Below are positions 51,512 through 60,457 of a DNA stretch of 64,000 nt, piece by piece. The DNA is taken from assembly GCF_000768705.1 (NCBI RefSeq), contig NZ_AVPJ01000010.1, positions 62,001 to 126,000 of the forward strand. Reading direction: 5' to 3'. Position numbers and translations under genes: made by a program. Below the pieces are notes generated by a model. It was not told the DNA's origin and searched no databases. It saw nothing but the letters and a program-made list of their open reading frames with translations. The stretch is from Knoellia sinensis KCTC 19936 (GTDB lineage Bacteria > Actinomycetota > Actinomycetes > Actinomycetales > Dermatophilaceae). Positions within the stretch are counted from its first letter, which is position 1; each line of letters starts with the position of its first letter.

Positions 51512-52603
51512 TCACTTCTCCTGGATCGAGCGGCGGCCCGCGATGAGCAACCAGACGAGGACGGGGGCGCCGGCGAGCCCGGTGATGACGCCGACGGGAT
51601 AGGCGGTGCCGGGCACGGCATAGGCCGAGACGTAGTCGGCGGCGAGCACGAGCGCCGCACCGACGAGCGCGGCCGCCGGGATCGACGTCCGACCCGCAGC
51701 CAACCGATGGGCGATCGGGCCAGACAGGAACCCGACGAAGGCGATGGGGCCGCACACTGCCGTCGCTGACGCCGTGAGTGCCACGACGAGCGCCGTGATG
51801 AGGCCCCGCAGTCGGGTCGCGCGAAGCCCCAGACCCGCTGCGAGATCGTCGCCGAGCGCGAGGATGCCGAGCTGCCGCGTGACCACGACGAGGAGTGGAA
51901 GTGCCACTGCGACAACGGTTCCGAGCCGCGCGATCTCCCCCCACGTCACCGTGCCCAGGCTGCCGGTGAGCCACACGAGAGCGTCCTGGGCGCGGTAGAT
52001 GTCGGCGCGGAGCAGGACCCAGTGGACGACCGAGCTGAGCACGGCGGCGAGGCCTACTCCGACGAGGATCATCCGACCGGTGGCCGCTCCCCCGCGTCCG
52101 GCGAAGGCGTGAATGGTGACCGCGACGGCAACGGCACCGGCGAACGCGACGAGAGTGACCGGCATACCGGACCAGCCCAGGAGGACGACCGCGAACACCG
52201 CGGCAGCGCTCGCTCCGAGGTTGATCCCGAGGACGTCCGGACTCGCGAGCGGGTTGCGCAGCATCGACTGGAACGCCGCACCGGCCGCGGCGAAGGCTGC
52301 GCCGGCGAGGACCGCCATGCACGCCCTCGGGAGCGTGGACTCCATGAAGATGAACGACGCACCCGGGATCGTGGTCCCGGAGATCATCCGTATGCCGTCC
52401 GCGAACGAGATGCGGTAGTCGCCGAGGAGCGCTCGCACGAGGAACAGACCGATGACGAGCGCGGTCAGGGCGGCCAGCAGGATCCAGTGCCGACGGTGCA
52501 CACGCCGGCGCACGGTGCGAAGGCTTGCGACGGTGTCGTCGTTGTCGTGGTGGAGGGGCTTCGCGTGGACTGCTGTCGGGCGGTCGAGGAGGGGGGTGGT
52601 CAT
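51512..52603 (-). CDS. Siderophore ABC transporter permease 2 (FecCD family)
   Basis: A 363-aa permease with about nine to ten hydrophobic segments. The FecCD signatures RNPLASPDVLGINLGASAAA and CGPIAFVGFLSGPIAHRLA are clear. It forms the membrane channel with the other permease. The ATG overlaps the stop of permease 1. The N-terminal ~45 residues are a charged cytoplasmic extension. Confidence 0.93.
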   Translation of the reverse strand: MTTPLLDRPTAVHAKPLHHDNDDTVASLRTVRRRVHRRHWILLAALTALVIGLFLVRALLGDYRISFADGIRMISGTTIPGASFIFMESTLPRACMAVLAGAAFAAAGAAFQSMLRNPLASPDVLGINLGASAAAVFAVVLLGWSGMPVTLVAFAGAVAVAVTIHAFAGRGGAATGRMILVGVGLAAVLSSVVHWVLLRADIYRAQDALVWLTGSLGTVTWGEIARLGTVVAVALPLLVVVTRQLGILALGDDLAAGLGLRATRLRGLITALVVALTASATAVCGPIAFVGFLSGPIAHRLAAGRTSIPAAALVGAALVLAADYVSAYAVPGTAYPVGVITGLAGAPVLVWLLIAGRRSIQEK

Positions 52604-53676
52604 GCGACGTTCATCCGCCGGACGAGAGCGACGAGGAACGGGGCACCGATGACGGCGCACACGATGCCGGCCTGGACCTCGCTCGGCGCGGCGACGAGGC
52701 GTCCGATCGTGTCGGCGGCGACGACGAGTACGGGTCCGGCGAAGAGACTTCCGAGCAGGATCCGGCGATGGTCGGGTCCGACGAGGGCACGCACGACATG
52801 CGGGACGACGAGCCCGACGAAGGCGATGGGCCCGGCGAGCGCAGTGGCCGAGGCGGCGAGCAGGATCGCGCCGGCTGCGCTGAGCAGGCGGTGGACGACG
52901 ACGCGTTGCCCGAGGCCACGCGCCAGGTCGTCACCGAGGGCGATGACGTTGAGGAGCGATCCGGACGCGAGCGCCAGGGCGAAGCCGACCACGAGGAAGG
53001 GCGCGACGTCACTGATGATCGACGCGTCCCGCCCGGCGACCGAGCCGACCTGCCAGAACCGGAAGACGTCGAGCGCGCCCTGGTCGGCGACGAGGATCGC
53101 GCCGACGAGGCTGGTCGACGTGGCCATGACGGCGGCGCCCGCGAGGGCCATCGTCACCGGCTGGGCCCGAACCGGCGCGAGCAGTGCGAGCAGTTGCACG
53201 ACGACGGCGGTGACGCAGGCACCCAGCAGGGCGAACCACACATAGCCGCCCACCGTCGACAAGGCGAAGAGCTTGATGCCGACGACAACGGCGAGTGCGG
53301 CACCGGCGTTGATGCCCAGGATGCCGGGCTCCGCGAGCGGGTTGCGGGTCAGGCCCTGGAGGACGACACCGCACACCCCCACGGCAGCTCCGACGACGAG
53401 ACCGATGAGCGTCCGGTCGATCCGTGCGTCGACGATGCCGGCGACCTGGTCCGGGACGGCGCCGCCGGTGAGGGCGGCCACGATGTCCGCGGCCGGGAGC
53501 GACTGAGTGCCCAGCAGCAGCGAGAGCGCCACCGCCACACCGACACCGAGGGCACCGCCGCCGATGACGACCGGCATGGGCAGGCGGCGGCCCGGACCCA
53601 CCTTCTTCGGAAGGCGGGCCGGGGCAGCCGACTGGGCGGACGGCATACCGGGCACTGAATCTGCCCGGACCGTCAC
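52600..53676 (-). CDS. Siderophore ABC transporter permease 1 (FecCD family)
   Basis: A 358-aa permease of the same family: TRNPLAEPGILGINAGAALA and AGPIAFVGLVVPHVVRALVG mark the conserved channel regions. I choose the GTG at 53676, which overlaps the stop of the binding-protein gene (GTGA), over the ATG at 53646 ten codons later. It partners permease 2. Confidence 0.92.
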   Translation of the reverse strand: MTVRADSVPGMPSAQSAAPARLPKKVGPGRRLPMPVVIGGGALGVGVAVALSLLLGTQSLPAADIVAALTGGAVPDQVAGIVDARIDRTLIGLVVGAAVGVCGVVLQGLTRNPLAEPGILGINAGAALAVVVGIKLFALSTVGGYVWFALLGACVTAVVVQLLALLAPVRAQPVTMALAGAAVMATSTSLVGAILVADQGALDVFRFWQVGSVAGRDASIISDVAPFLVVGFALALASGSLLNVIALGDDLARGLGQRVVVHRLLSAAGAILLAASATALAGPIAFVGLVVPHVVRALVGPDHRRILLGSLFAGPVLVVAADTIGRLVAAPSEVQAGIVCAVIGAPFLVALVRRMNVA

Positions 53677-54728
53677 TGTGCGGGGGTCCCGTCCACCGCC
53701 GAGGCGATCTTCGGGAGGAACTTCTCGAGCGCGACCGGCATCGAGAGGGGCGACGGCGACGACATGGTCAGGGCGACGGTGTTGTCGGCACTCGCGATGT
53801 AGTGGTTGGACTTCAGAGCCGGGATCTGTCCGAGGAGCGGGTGCTTCTTGAGCTGGGCGTCCTGGCCCTTGGCCTCCATGTAGAAGATGAGGAGGTCGGC
53901 GTCGAGCGAGGAGGACTTCTCGGCGGAGAGGTTGGCGCTGAACTGGTTGTTGCCCTTGCTCAGCTCGGCGACGGTGGGCGAGTCCACGAGACCGAAGCGG
54001 CGCAGGAGTTGTGGACGCAGGTCGTGGGTGGTGTAGAGGCCGATGGTCGAGAGATCGGTGGGAGTGAACCAGGCCCAGGCTGCGGACTTGCCCTTGATCT
54101 GGGGGTACTTCGCGACGGCTTCGTCGATCTGCTGGTTGGTGTCCTCGGTGAGCTTGGCGGCGAGCGTGGTGCGGCCGAGGGCCTGACCGACGAGCTCGAG
54201 GCTCTCCTCCCAAGAGGTGCCCCACGCCTGGCCGGGGTACGCGACGGTCGGCGCGATCTTGGAGAGCTTGTCGTAGTCCTCCTGGGTGATGCCCGAGTTC
54301 ACGCCGAGGATGAGGTCGGGTTTGGTGGCCGCGATCTCCTCGACGGGAATGCCAGCGGTGTCGTCGTAGCGCGCAATCTGGGCGTCCGCGTCGAGCTTGG
54401 CGACCCCGGCGTCGAACCAGTCGGTCGACCCCTTGGCGTTACCGCCCCAGGTGATCTTGGTGGCCCCGACGGGGAGGACGCCCAGCGAGACGACGACGTC
54501 GGCGTCGTTCCAGCCGACGGTGGCGACGCGCTTGGGTTCGGCCTTGACGGTCGTCTCGCCAAAGGCGTGCGTGATGGTCGTGGGGAAGGCGTCCTTGTCG
54601 ACGGCTGCTGCCTTCGACGTCCCCGGGTCCGCCGAGGCTTCCTGGGTCGGGCCGGTGGAGCAGGCGGTGAGAGCGAGTGCGGCAACGCCGGAAGCGGCTG
54701 CGACGACGAGGGAGCGACGTGTGAACAT
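53673..54728 (-). CDS. Siderophore-binding lipoprotein (FecB/FepB type)
   Basis: A 351-aa lipoprotein: signal peptide ending in lipobox LTACSTG (Cys near residue 22), then two alpha/beta lobes of a helical-backbone binding protein. Conserved family features include RVATVGWNDADVVVSLGVLP and IAATKPDLILGVNSGITQED. It captures ferric siderophores outside the membrane. The ATG at 54728 is used because it starts the signal peptide and has an AGAAGG site. IdeR-type boxes lie about 50-85 nt upstream. Confidence 0.93.
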   Translation of the reverse strand: MFTRRSLVVAAASGVAALALTACSTGPTQEASADPGTSKAAAVDKDAFPTTITHAFGETTVKAEPKRVATVGWNDADVVVSLGVLPVGATKITWGGNAKGSTDWFDAGVAKLDADAQIARYDDTAGIPVEEIAATKPDLILGVNSGITQEDYDKLSKIAPTVAYPGQAWGTSWEESLELVGQALGRTTLAAKLTEDTNQQIDEAVAKYPQIKGKSAAWAWFTPTDLSTIGLYTTHDLRPQLLRRFGLVDSPTVAELSKGNNQFSANLSAEKSSSLDADLLIFYMEAKGQDAQLKKHPLLGQIPALKSNHYIASADNTVALTMSSPSPLSMPVALEKFLPKIASAVDGTPAQ

Positions 54729-54775
54729 GGAGCCTTCTGTGGTCGGGCCGCACCCACCGGGGCACGGCGACAAGG

Positions 54776-54813
54776 TCAGTAAGGCCAACCTAACTTAGGT
54801 AAGGCTCACCTTG
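54776..54813 (-). promoter_or_regulatory. Two overlapping IdeR/DmdR1-type iron boxes
   Basis: TTAGGTAAGGCTCACCTTG (54795-54813) matches the IdeR/DtxR consensus TTAGGTTAGGCTAACCTAA at 15 of 19 positions. The adjacent TAAGGCCAACCTAA (54780-54793) matches its right half at 12 of 14. They lie upstream of the siderophore operon, which should be repressed when iron is plentiful. Confidence 0.85.
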
Positions 54814-54832
54814 TCACCCGGGTCCCACGCTT

Positions 54833-54899
54833 CCGACTTATTGCCCGTTCGGCCAGTGAGGAGCGCAGCGACGGACTGGCCGAACGGGCAATAAGTCGG
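54833..54899. repeat. Perfect 25-bp palindromic element, also a likely terminator
   Basis: Arms 54833-54857 and 54875-54899 are exact complements around the 17-nt loop GAGGAGCGCAGCGACGG. It lies 14 nt past the stop of the ABC permease gene (minus strand) and could terminate it. The outer arm CCGACTTATTGCCCG and the loop core CGCAGCGA are shared with the element inside cydD. Confidence 0.8.
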
Positions 54900-54912
54900 G
54901 GTTTGAGTCAGG

Positions 54913-56085
54913 TCACTCGGGGGTGGACCACGCCTGACGCAGGCTGAGCCGGCCCTGGGTCTGCAGCAGCGACCGCTGATACAGCCGAGCCGCGACCCGC
55001 ACGACGAGCCCGGCGGCCACCACGAGGATCGCCAGCGCCAGCAGCGCCTGCCACCACGGCGCCGAACCCTCGAGGACTCGCATCGGCATGACGATCGCCG
55101 AGAACGGCGGCACGAACGAGAGCACGACCTTGACCGTGCCGTCGGCGAACAGCGCCGCGAAGAGGATGGCCATGGTGATCATCGTCAGCGGGGTCGAGGT
55201 CACCTGCACGTCCTCGGTGCGGCTCGACAGTGCTCCGGCCACCGCCCAGAGGGTGGCGAGCAGCCCGAACCCCACGACGAAGAACGCGGTGAACCACCCG
55301 ACCGCCCCGGAAATGGCCGGCACGAACCGGTCGAACTCCGTGAAGGACAGACCGACGAGTCCGACGATGACGAACAGAGCCATCTGGGCGAAGGCCAACA
55401 CGAGGTTGCCGATGACCTTGCCCGCGAGCAACTCGCGCACCGAGATCTTCGTCGTGATGATCTCGACGATGCGACTCGCCTTCTCCTCGACGACGCTGTT
55501 GGCCAGCGCCAGCCCGAACGTGAACGACGCCAGATAGAAGAGCATCGCGAGCGCGAACCCGACGACCTGCGCCATCACGGCACGATCGGCGTCGACGTCG
55601 AGCAGCGCTGTGCTGACCTCGGATCCACGCTGCAGGGCCTCGACCGAGGTGTTGGCAGCGGCAGCGTTGACACCCATCACCTCATCGCGGATCGCGGTGG
55701 TGGCCGACGTGAGCAGGTCACCCGGGACATCGGTCTTGCCGGACAGGACCCACCCACCGTTCCCTTCGTGGAGCCACACGTCGGCGTCGCCGTTGCGCAC
55801 CAGCTCCTGGGCGGCCGCGTCGTCGTCACTCCGGGACAGGGCGACCGTCGTCTTGTCGTGGTCCTCCTCGGTGACCGTCTTGACCTGCTCGGCCATCTGG
55901 TGCGCCGCGCTGGAACTCGTGACGACGGCATACTCGCTCGCGCGGTTGGCCATGAACGCCTGGACGCCGAAGATCCCCGCGATGATCGCGACGAGCCCGA
56001 AGGTGCTCCAGAGGAAGGTCTTGTCGGTGAGCTTGCTGATGATCTCGCGGCGGGCGACGGTCAACCAGGCGGTGGGGGTCGTCAT
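54913..56085 (-). CDS. ABC-2 type permease (NatB-like)
   Basis: A 390-aa membrane protein. One hydrophobic segment lies near residues 25-45, followed by a ~130-residue extracellular domain. Five to six more segments occupy residues ~175-370. The sequence NSVVEEKASRIVEIITTKIS between helices is a NatB/YhaP signature. With the ATPase it exports sodium ions, drugs or peptides. The ATG overlaps the ATPase stop (ATGA). Confidence 0.9.
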   Translation of the reverse strand: MTTPTAWLTVARREIISKLTDKTFLWSTFGLVAIIAGIFGVQAFMANRASEYAVVTSSSAAHQMAEQVKTVTEEDHDKTTVALSRSDDDAAAQELVRNGDADVWLHEGNGGWVLSGKTDVPGDLLTSATTAIRDEVMGVNAAAANTSVEALQRGSEVSTALLDVDADRAVMAQVVGFALAMLFYLASFTFGLALANSVVEEKASRIVEIITTKISVRELLAGKVIGNLVLAFAQMALFVIVGLVGLSFTEFDRFVPAISGAVGWFTAFFVVGFGLLATLWAVAGALSSRTEDVQVTSTPLTMITMAILFAALFADGTVKVVLSFVPPFSAIVMPMRVLEGSAPWWQALLALAILVVAAGLVVRVAARLYQRSLLQTQGRLSLRQAWSTPE

Positions 56086-56975
56086 GACGTCACCTCTCGG
56101 TAGATCTCGGACAGCGCGGGGATCCGGCGGGCGAAGTCGAGGACGTCGCCGCGGTCGACGGCAGCGGCGAGCAGAGCCGGTCGGGCGGCTTCGTCCTGGA
56201 ACTCGACGAGCGCCGAACTCCCGTCGACGTCATGGACGTGTATGCCGGCCAGGTCCCGAAGCCATCCCGCGTCACCTCCCAGCGTGATCCGGTAGCGCAC
56301 GGGGCCGACGCCGCGGAGTTCGCCGACGCTCCCGGCCGCGACGACGCGCCCCTTGGCGAGGACGACGAGCCGGTCGCAGAGCCGCTCGACGAGTTCGAGC
56401 TGGTGGGAGCTGAAGAGCACTGGGACACCGCGAGAGGCGTGTTCGCGCAGGAGGTCGACCATGGAGTCGACGGCCTGGGGGTCGAGCCCGGAGAACGGTT
56501 CATCGAGAATGAGGGCGTCGGGTTGGGTCATGAGCGCCGCGATGATCTGGACGCGCTGCTGGTTGCCGAGGGAGAGCTTCTCGACGCGTTCCCCTGCGCG
56601 GTCCTCGAGGCCGAAGCGCTCGAGGTGCTCCATGATGCTGGTCCGCGCGGCGGAGGCGGTCATGCCGGACAGTTCACCGAGGTAGGTGAGCTGGTCGAGG
56701 ACCTTCTGCTTCGGATAGAGGCCGCGTTCCTCGGGCATGTAGCCGATGCGGCGCCGATCGAGCGTCTTGATCGGGCTGCCGTTCCAGCGGACCTCACCAC
56801 CGTGGGTCGCGAGGAGGCCCATGATGAGGCGCATCGTCGTGGTCTTGCCGGCACCGTTGCCGCCGACGAACCCTGTCATTTGGCCCCCGGGCACGGTGAA
56901 CGTGACGTCGTCGACGGCCACGACATCGCCGAAGGACCGACGCAGCCCGTCGATCTCGAGAAGGTGTGTGCTCAT
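56082..56975 (-). CDS. ABC transporter ATP-binding protein (NatA-like)
   Basis: A 297-aa ATPase. Walker A is GGNGAGKTT (residues ~37-45), the signature LSLGNQQRVQIIAALM (atypical LSLGN, common in this subfamily), and Walker B LILDEPFSGLDP. The C-terminal ~80 residues match the DUF4162 extension found in NatA/YhaQ proteins. The ATG at 56975 has a TAGCGT box 7 nt before it. Confidence 0.92.
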   Translation of the reverse strand: MSTHLLEIDGLRRSFGDVVAVDDVTFTVPGGQMTGFVGGNGAGKTTTMRLIMGLLATHGGEVRWNGSPIKTLDRRRIGYMPEERGLYPKQKVLDQLTYLGELSGMTASAARTSIMEHLERFGLEDRAGERVEKLSLGNQQRVQIIAALMTQPDALILDEPFSGLDPQAVDSMVDLLREHASRGVPVLFSSHQLELVERLCDRLVVLAKGRVVAAGSVGELRGVGPVRYRITLGGDAGWLRDLAGIHVHDVDGSSALVEFQDEAARPALLAAAVDRGDVLDFARRIPALSEIYREVTS

Positions 56976-56982
56976 GGCGTCC

Positions 56983-56988
56983 ACGCTA
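56983..56988 (-). promoter_or_regulatory. -10 box of the NatA-like gene
   Basis: TAGCGT on the minus strand, 7 nt before the ATG at 56975; no ribosome-binding site in between. Confidence 0.55.
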
Positions 56989-57035
56989 GAGAGCGGGGGC
57001 GGGCACACGGATCAGCCCCGCGGGGGAACGCCCGG

Positions 57036-57752
57036 CTACGCCGGGCGGATGAGGCCCACCTCGTAGGCGAAGACGACGGCCTGCACGCGGTCGCGCAGGT
57101 GCAGTTTGGCGAGGCAGTTCGAGACGTGGGTCTTGATCGTCGCCTCCCCGAGGAAGAGTTCGGTGGCGATCTCCGCATTGGAGCGACCACGCGCCATGAG
57201 GGTCAGGACCTCGCGCTCCCGGTCGGTGAGGCGGTCGAGCTGGTCGGCCGATCCCACGTGGGACTCGCCCCGTTCGGCTCCGCCCGGCCCCGTGCCCGAG
57301 CCCGGTGCCACCATCGCGGCGATGACCCGCGTGGTCACCTCGGGGGCGAGCAGTGCGTGGCCCCCGGCGACGGCTCGGATCGCATCGGTGAGCTGTTCGG
57401 GCTCCGAGTTCTTGAGGAGGAACCCGCTGGCGCCCGCCCTGAGCGCGTCGAACAGGTAGTCGTCGCGGTCGAACGTCGTGAGGATGATGACCCGGGCGAG
57501 GTCGTCGCGCACGATGGCCCGCGTCGCCTCGATGCCATCCATGACGGGCATCTGCACGTCCATGAGGATGACATCAGGGGCAAGGCTGCTCGCCGCGCTG
57601 ACGGCGAGCTCCCCGTTGGCGACGTCACCCACGACCTCGATGTCGTCATCGACCGACAGCATCATCCGGAAGCCGGAGCGCACCAAGTGCTGATCGTCGA
57701 CGATGAGGACCCGAATCCGAGCCGCTTCGTCCGAGCCCACGCCCTCAGTCAT
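57036..57752 (-). CDS. NarL/LuxR-type response regulator
   Basis: A 238-aa regulator. Receiver domain with IVDDQHLVRSGFRMML and phospho-acceptor Asp65 (VILMDVQMPV); Lys in FLLKNSEPEQL is the signalling lysine. A Gly/Ser-rich linker leads to the HTH, which begins LTDREREVLTLMARGRSNAE and continues IKTHVSNCLAKL. It starts 8 nt inside the end of the kinase gene, so they are coupled. The NatAB-type exporter downstream in the same direction is a plausible target. Confidence 0.93.
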   Translation of the reverse strand: MTEGVGSDEAARIRVLIVDDQHLVRSGFRMMLSVDDDIEVVGDVANGELAVSAASSLAPDVILMDVQMPVMDGIEATRAIVRDDLARVIILTTFDRDDYLFDALRAGASGFLLKNSEPEQLTDAIRAVAGGHALLAPEVTTRVIAAMVAPGSGTGPGGAERGESHVGSADQLDRLTDREREVLTLMARGRSNAEIATELFLGEATIKTHVSNCLAKLHLRDRVQAVVFAYEVGLIRPA

Positions 57753-59175
57753 TGCACTCCCCCAACCCGTTCTCCCCCAGCGGAATTCGCACCCGCACAC
57801 GGTAGCCGCCCATGGGTCGCGGCCCGATGTCGGCCGACCCCTGGTGCGAGGCGGCACGCTCGCGCATGCCGAGCTGGCCCAGCCCCGTCCCAGACGTGCC
57901 GAGGCGGGGGCGCCCGTTGTCGGTCACCTCGACTTCCGCGTAGCTCCCGGTCGGCGTGCTGTCGACGACGCGCAGGACGACATCGGCGGACGTCGCCGTG
58001 GAGTGCCGGGTCACGTTGGCGAGGGCTTCCTGAGTGATCCGATAGAGCGACAGCCCGATCGGGGGCGTCACGCACTCGTGCGCTCCCGGCCGCGTCTCGA
58101 CAAGCGTGTATGCCGTCCGCTGTCCTTGCGCGTTCCGCTCGGCCACAAGGGTGGCCAGATCACCGAGGCTGGGCTCGGGGGCGCGCGGGGTCGGGCCCGC
58201 GCCGGCGCCCCCAGCGCCGTCGACGCCGACGCCGACGTAGCCGTCGACGCCTGCGTCCGCTTCGTGGGCGGTCGCCTCGATGTCTCGGAGAGTCCCGAGG
58301 AGGCTGCGCATCTGGGTCACGGCGTCACGAGAACTCGCCTCGATCTGACTCAGGGCGACTGCGGCATCGGCGGGCCTGCGATCGAGCACGCGGCGGGCGG
58401 CTCCGGCCTGGACGCCGATGACCGAGACGTGGTGACCGACGACGTCGTGGAGTTCCCGAGCAATGCGCAGCCGCTCGTCGACGATGGCACGACGCCTGAG
58501 CGAGTCCGCCTGCGCCGCAATGGTTTCGGCCTGTTCCTGAAGTCGGGCGCGCTGCCTGGCACTGCGCCAGGCGAGTTGGCCGATGATGATCGCGCCACCG
58601 AAGTAGACGATGTTGATGAGGAACGTCAGTGCGACGCCGGCGAGGACGGCATCGACGCGCCCTTCGGACCCGTTCTCGTTGGCTCCATCGATGAACTCCT
58701 GGATACCCGTCCCGAGCGCGAGCTGCCACGCGATCCACAACAGCATGAAGAGCGTCACTCCGCCCGCCACGAGGAGGGCGGTACGGCGACTCCTGGCCCA
58801 GGCGACGGCGGAGAAGATCGCGCTGAAGTAGACGATCTGAAGCGAGAACTGGCCCATGATCCCGGGCATCGTCACCCCGACCAGGAACATGTGGGTGGCA
58901 GCCAGCAAGCCGATGAGCAGCGGATGCGTGCGCCGCCACACGAGCAACGCGGCACCTGACACGACGGCGAGCCACTGCACCCAGTGCGCATGGTCCCCGA
59001 CGTCGAGGTCGGTGACGCTGCGCACGAGCTCGAGGGTCACGATCCCGAAGACGGCGAAGGCGGCCCCGAGGGCAAGGTCCATCGGCCCCACGGGAGGCGC
59101 AGGGCGTCGCCACTCGTCGCCGATCGCGAAGAAGTCGACGACTCGGGTCGACAGCGAGCGGTGGGCGGACGGCAT
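57745..59175 (-). CDS. NarL-family sensor histidine kinase
   Basis: A 476-aa kinase. Five to six hydrophobic segments lie in residues ~33-200. A coiled coil (RSARQRARLQEQAETIAAQA) leads to HisKA_3 with His243 (IARELHDVVGHHVSVIGVQA). A Gly/Ala-rich insert (~residues 296-320) precedes the HATPase N-box EALANVTRHS. The catalytic G-boxes are GTSGTGLGQLGMRERA. Transcription is probably leaderless (TAGGCT box). It pairs with the response regulator at 57036. Confidence 0.92.
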   Translation of the reverse strand: MPSAHRSLSTRVVDFFAIGDEWRRPAPPVGPMDLALGAAFAVFGIVTLELVRSVTDLDVGDHAHWVQWLAVVSGAALLVWRRTHPLLIGLLAATHMFLVGVTMPGIMGQFSLQIVYFSAIFSAVAWARSRRTALLVAGGVTLFMLLWIAWQLALGTGIQEFIDGANENGSEGRVDAVLAGVALTFLINIVYFGGAIIIGQLAWRSARQRARLQEQAETIAAQADSLRRRAIVDERLRIARELHDVVGHHVSVIGVQAGAARRVLDRRPADAAVALSQIEASSRDAVTQMRSLLGTLRDIEATAHEADAGVDGYVGVGVDGAGGAGAGPTPRAPEPSLGDLATLVAERNAQGQRTAYTLVETRPGAHECVTPPIGLSLYRITQEALANVTRHSTATSADVVLRVVDSTPTGSYAEVEVTDNGRPRLGTSGTGLGQLGMRERAASHQGSADIGPRPMGGYRVRVRIPLGENGLGECND

Positions 59176-59182
59176 ACCTCTC

Positions 59183-59188
59183 AGCCTA
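59183..59188 (-). promoter_or_regulatory. Leaderless-type -10 box of the second sensor kinase
   Basis: TAGGCT on the minus strand, 7 nt before the ATG at 59175. Confidence 0.6.
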
Positions 59189-59282
59189 GGGACGGAAGCG
59201 CGACGGAAGGATCCGTCGCACGGCGGAGCAGGATTCCCCGATCCGGCTGACTCGCCGGGCTCGGCGGTGGTACTCCTGAGCC

Positions 59283-60068
59283 ATGGAGCGCGCGCGCCTG
59301 GCTCGGGACGCGATGGAGCTCGCGCACGAGGCGGCGCGAGGCACGACGGTCCTGCCCGACGTCCTGCGACTCCTGGACCGTGTCGTCGGCGTCGACGTCG
59401 CCAACAGCTCGGTCGCGCTGGCCGTGGACGGCACGACGTCGGGCAGAATCGATGTCCTCCACACTCCACCCCTCACGCCCGAGGAGGTCACGGAGTGGAT
59501 GCGGCTCATTCCCACGCATCCCTACGCAGTGAAGGTCGCGGCGGCCGGCCTGCGATCGTCCCGGCTGACCGACCACATGCGCCTGGCTGATCTGGACCCG
59601 CTCGAGGTCTACGACCGGTTGCTGCGACCACGCGGAAGCCGCTACCAACTTGCGGCCACCCTGAGCGCGGGACCGACGTCGTGCACGCTGGTCTCGCTGT
59701 GGCGCTGGGACCGGGACTTCACGGACGACGAGCTGGCCGTCGTGGAGCAGGTGCGTCGAGCCCTCGCTGCGGCTCTGGCGTTCCACGAGGCCATGAGCGA
59801 GCTGCGCGGTCTCGCTGGCGTCCCGGCGCGGGTCGACTCCCTCACCCCTCGCCAGGCGGACGTCTGCGCGCTCGTGGCGCGCGGGCTGTCCAACGCGCAG
59901 GTGGGGCTCCGGCTGGGGATCACCGAACGGACCGTCCGCAAGCACCTCGAGGACGTCTTCGCACGCACCGGGTGCACGAGCCGCTCGGCCGTGGCGGTGT
60001 GGTGGCACGGCGCTGACGGGGTGGCGGATGCGCCACTGTCCGCAGCCCCGAGTGGTGCACCACGCTGA
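59283..60068 (+). CDS. LuxR-type transcriptional regulator
   Basis: A 261-aa protein. The first ~175 residues look like a GAF-like or autoinducer-like sensing fold without recognised ligand residues. The C-terminus carries a LuxR HTH (LTPRQADVCALVARGLSNAQ, then TERTVRKHLEDVFARTG). There is no receiver domain, so it is not a two-component regulator. It is divergent from the kinase gene and is followed by a small secreted protein that it may control. Confidence 0.85.
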   Translation: MERARLARDAMELAHEAARGTTVLPDVLRLLDRVVGVDVANSSVALAVDGTTSGRIDVLHTPPLTPEEVTEWMRLIPTHPYAVKVAAAGLRSSRLTDHMRLADLDPLEVYDRLLRPRGSRYQLAATLSAGPTSCTLVSLWRWDRDFTDDELAVVEQVRRALAAALAFHEAMSELRGLAGVPARVDSLTPRQADVCALVARGLSNAQVGLRLGITERTVRKHLEDVFARTGCTSRSAVAVWWHGADGVADAPLSAAPSGAPR

Positions 60069-60121
60069 CCTCAGTGCGTCGACCAATCCGGGCAGCGCAC
60101 GAACAACGGAAGGGAACCGCC

Positions 60122-60376
60122 ATGCGTCGAAGCAGCAGGGTCGCGGCCGTCGCCGCGCTCGCCATCACCGGCACAGTCGTCCTGGCCACGCCCGCGGCGG
60201 CCGGTCCGTCACCCAGGGCGTCGTGCGTCGGGCAGGTCTTCGTGCCGCAGGCCACGGGCGACCCCGGGGCGATCGCGCGACGCATCGCCGAGATCAAGGG
60301 GTTCATCGACATCCCGTGGGGCCAGGTCGTCAGCGACCTCCTCGCGCACGCGCCGGAGGCCTGCGGCAGGGAGTGA
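60122..60376 (+). CDS. Small secreted protein with two cysteines
   Basis: An 84-aa protein with a clear signal peptide (SSRVAAVAALAITGTVVLAT, then PAAAG). The mature ~57 residues contain one Cys near each end (RASCVGQ and PEACGRE), suggesting a disulfide. No family is recognised. GGAAGGGA upstream is a good ribosome-binding site. It lies 53 nt after the LuxR-type gene and may be its target. Confidence 0.7.
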   Translation: MRRSSRVAAVAALAITGTVVLATPAAAGPSPRASCVGQVFVPQATGDPGAIARRIAEIKGFIDIPWGQVVSDLLAHAPEACGRE

Positions 60377-60384
60377 GCCCGGCG

Positions 60385-60457
60385 GACGTCCTCGCGCCGG
60401 ACAGGGACCTGACGAGGGTCAGGGCTTGGGCAGCCGTCAGGCCGGCGTGAGGACGTC
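60385..60457 (-). terminator. Nested hairpins at the 3' end of serS
   Basis: GACGTCCTCGCGCCGG (60385-60400) pairs with CCGGCGTGAGGACGTC (60442-60457), 15 of 16 positions, the second arm being the last codons of serS. A smaller CCTGAC/GTCAGG hairpin is nested inside. Because one arm lies in the coding region it could also act as a transcript-end stabiliser. Confidence 0.5.
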
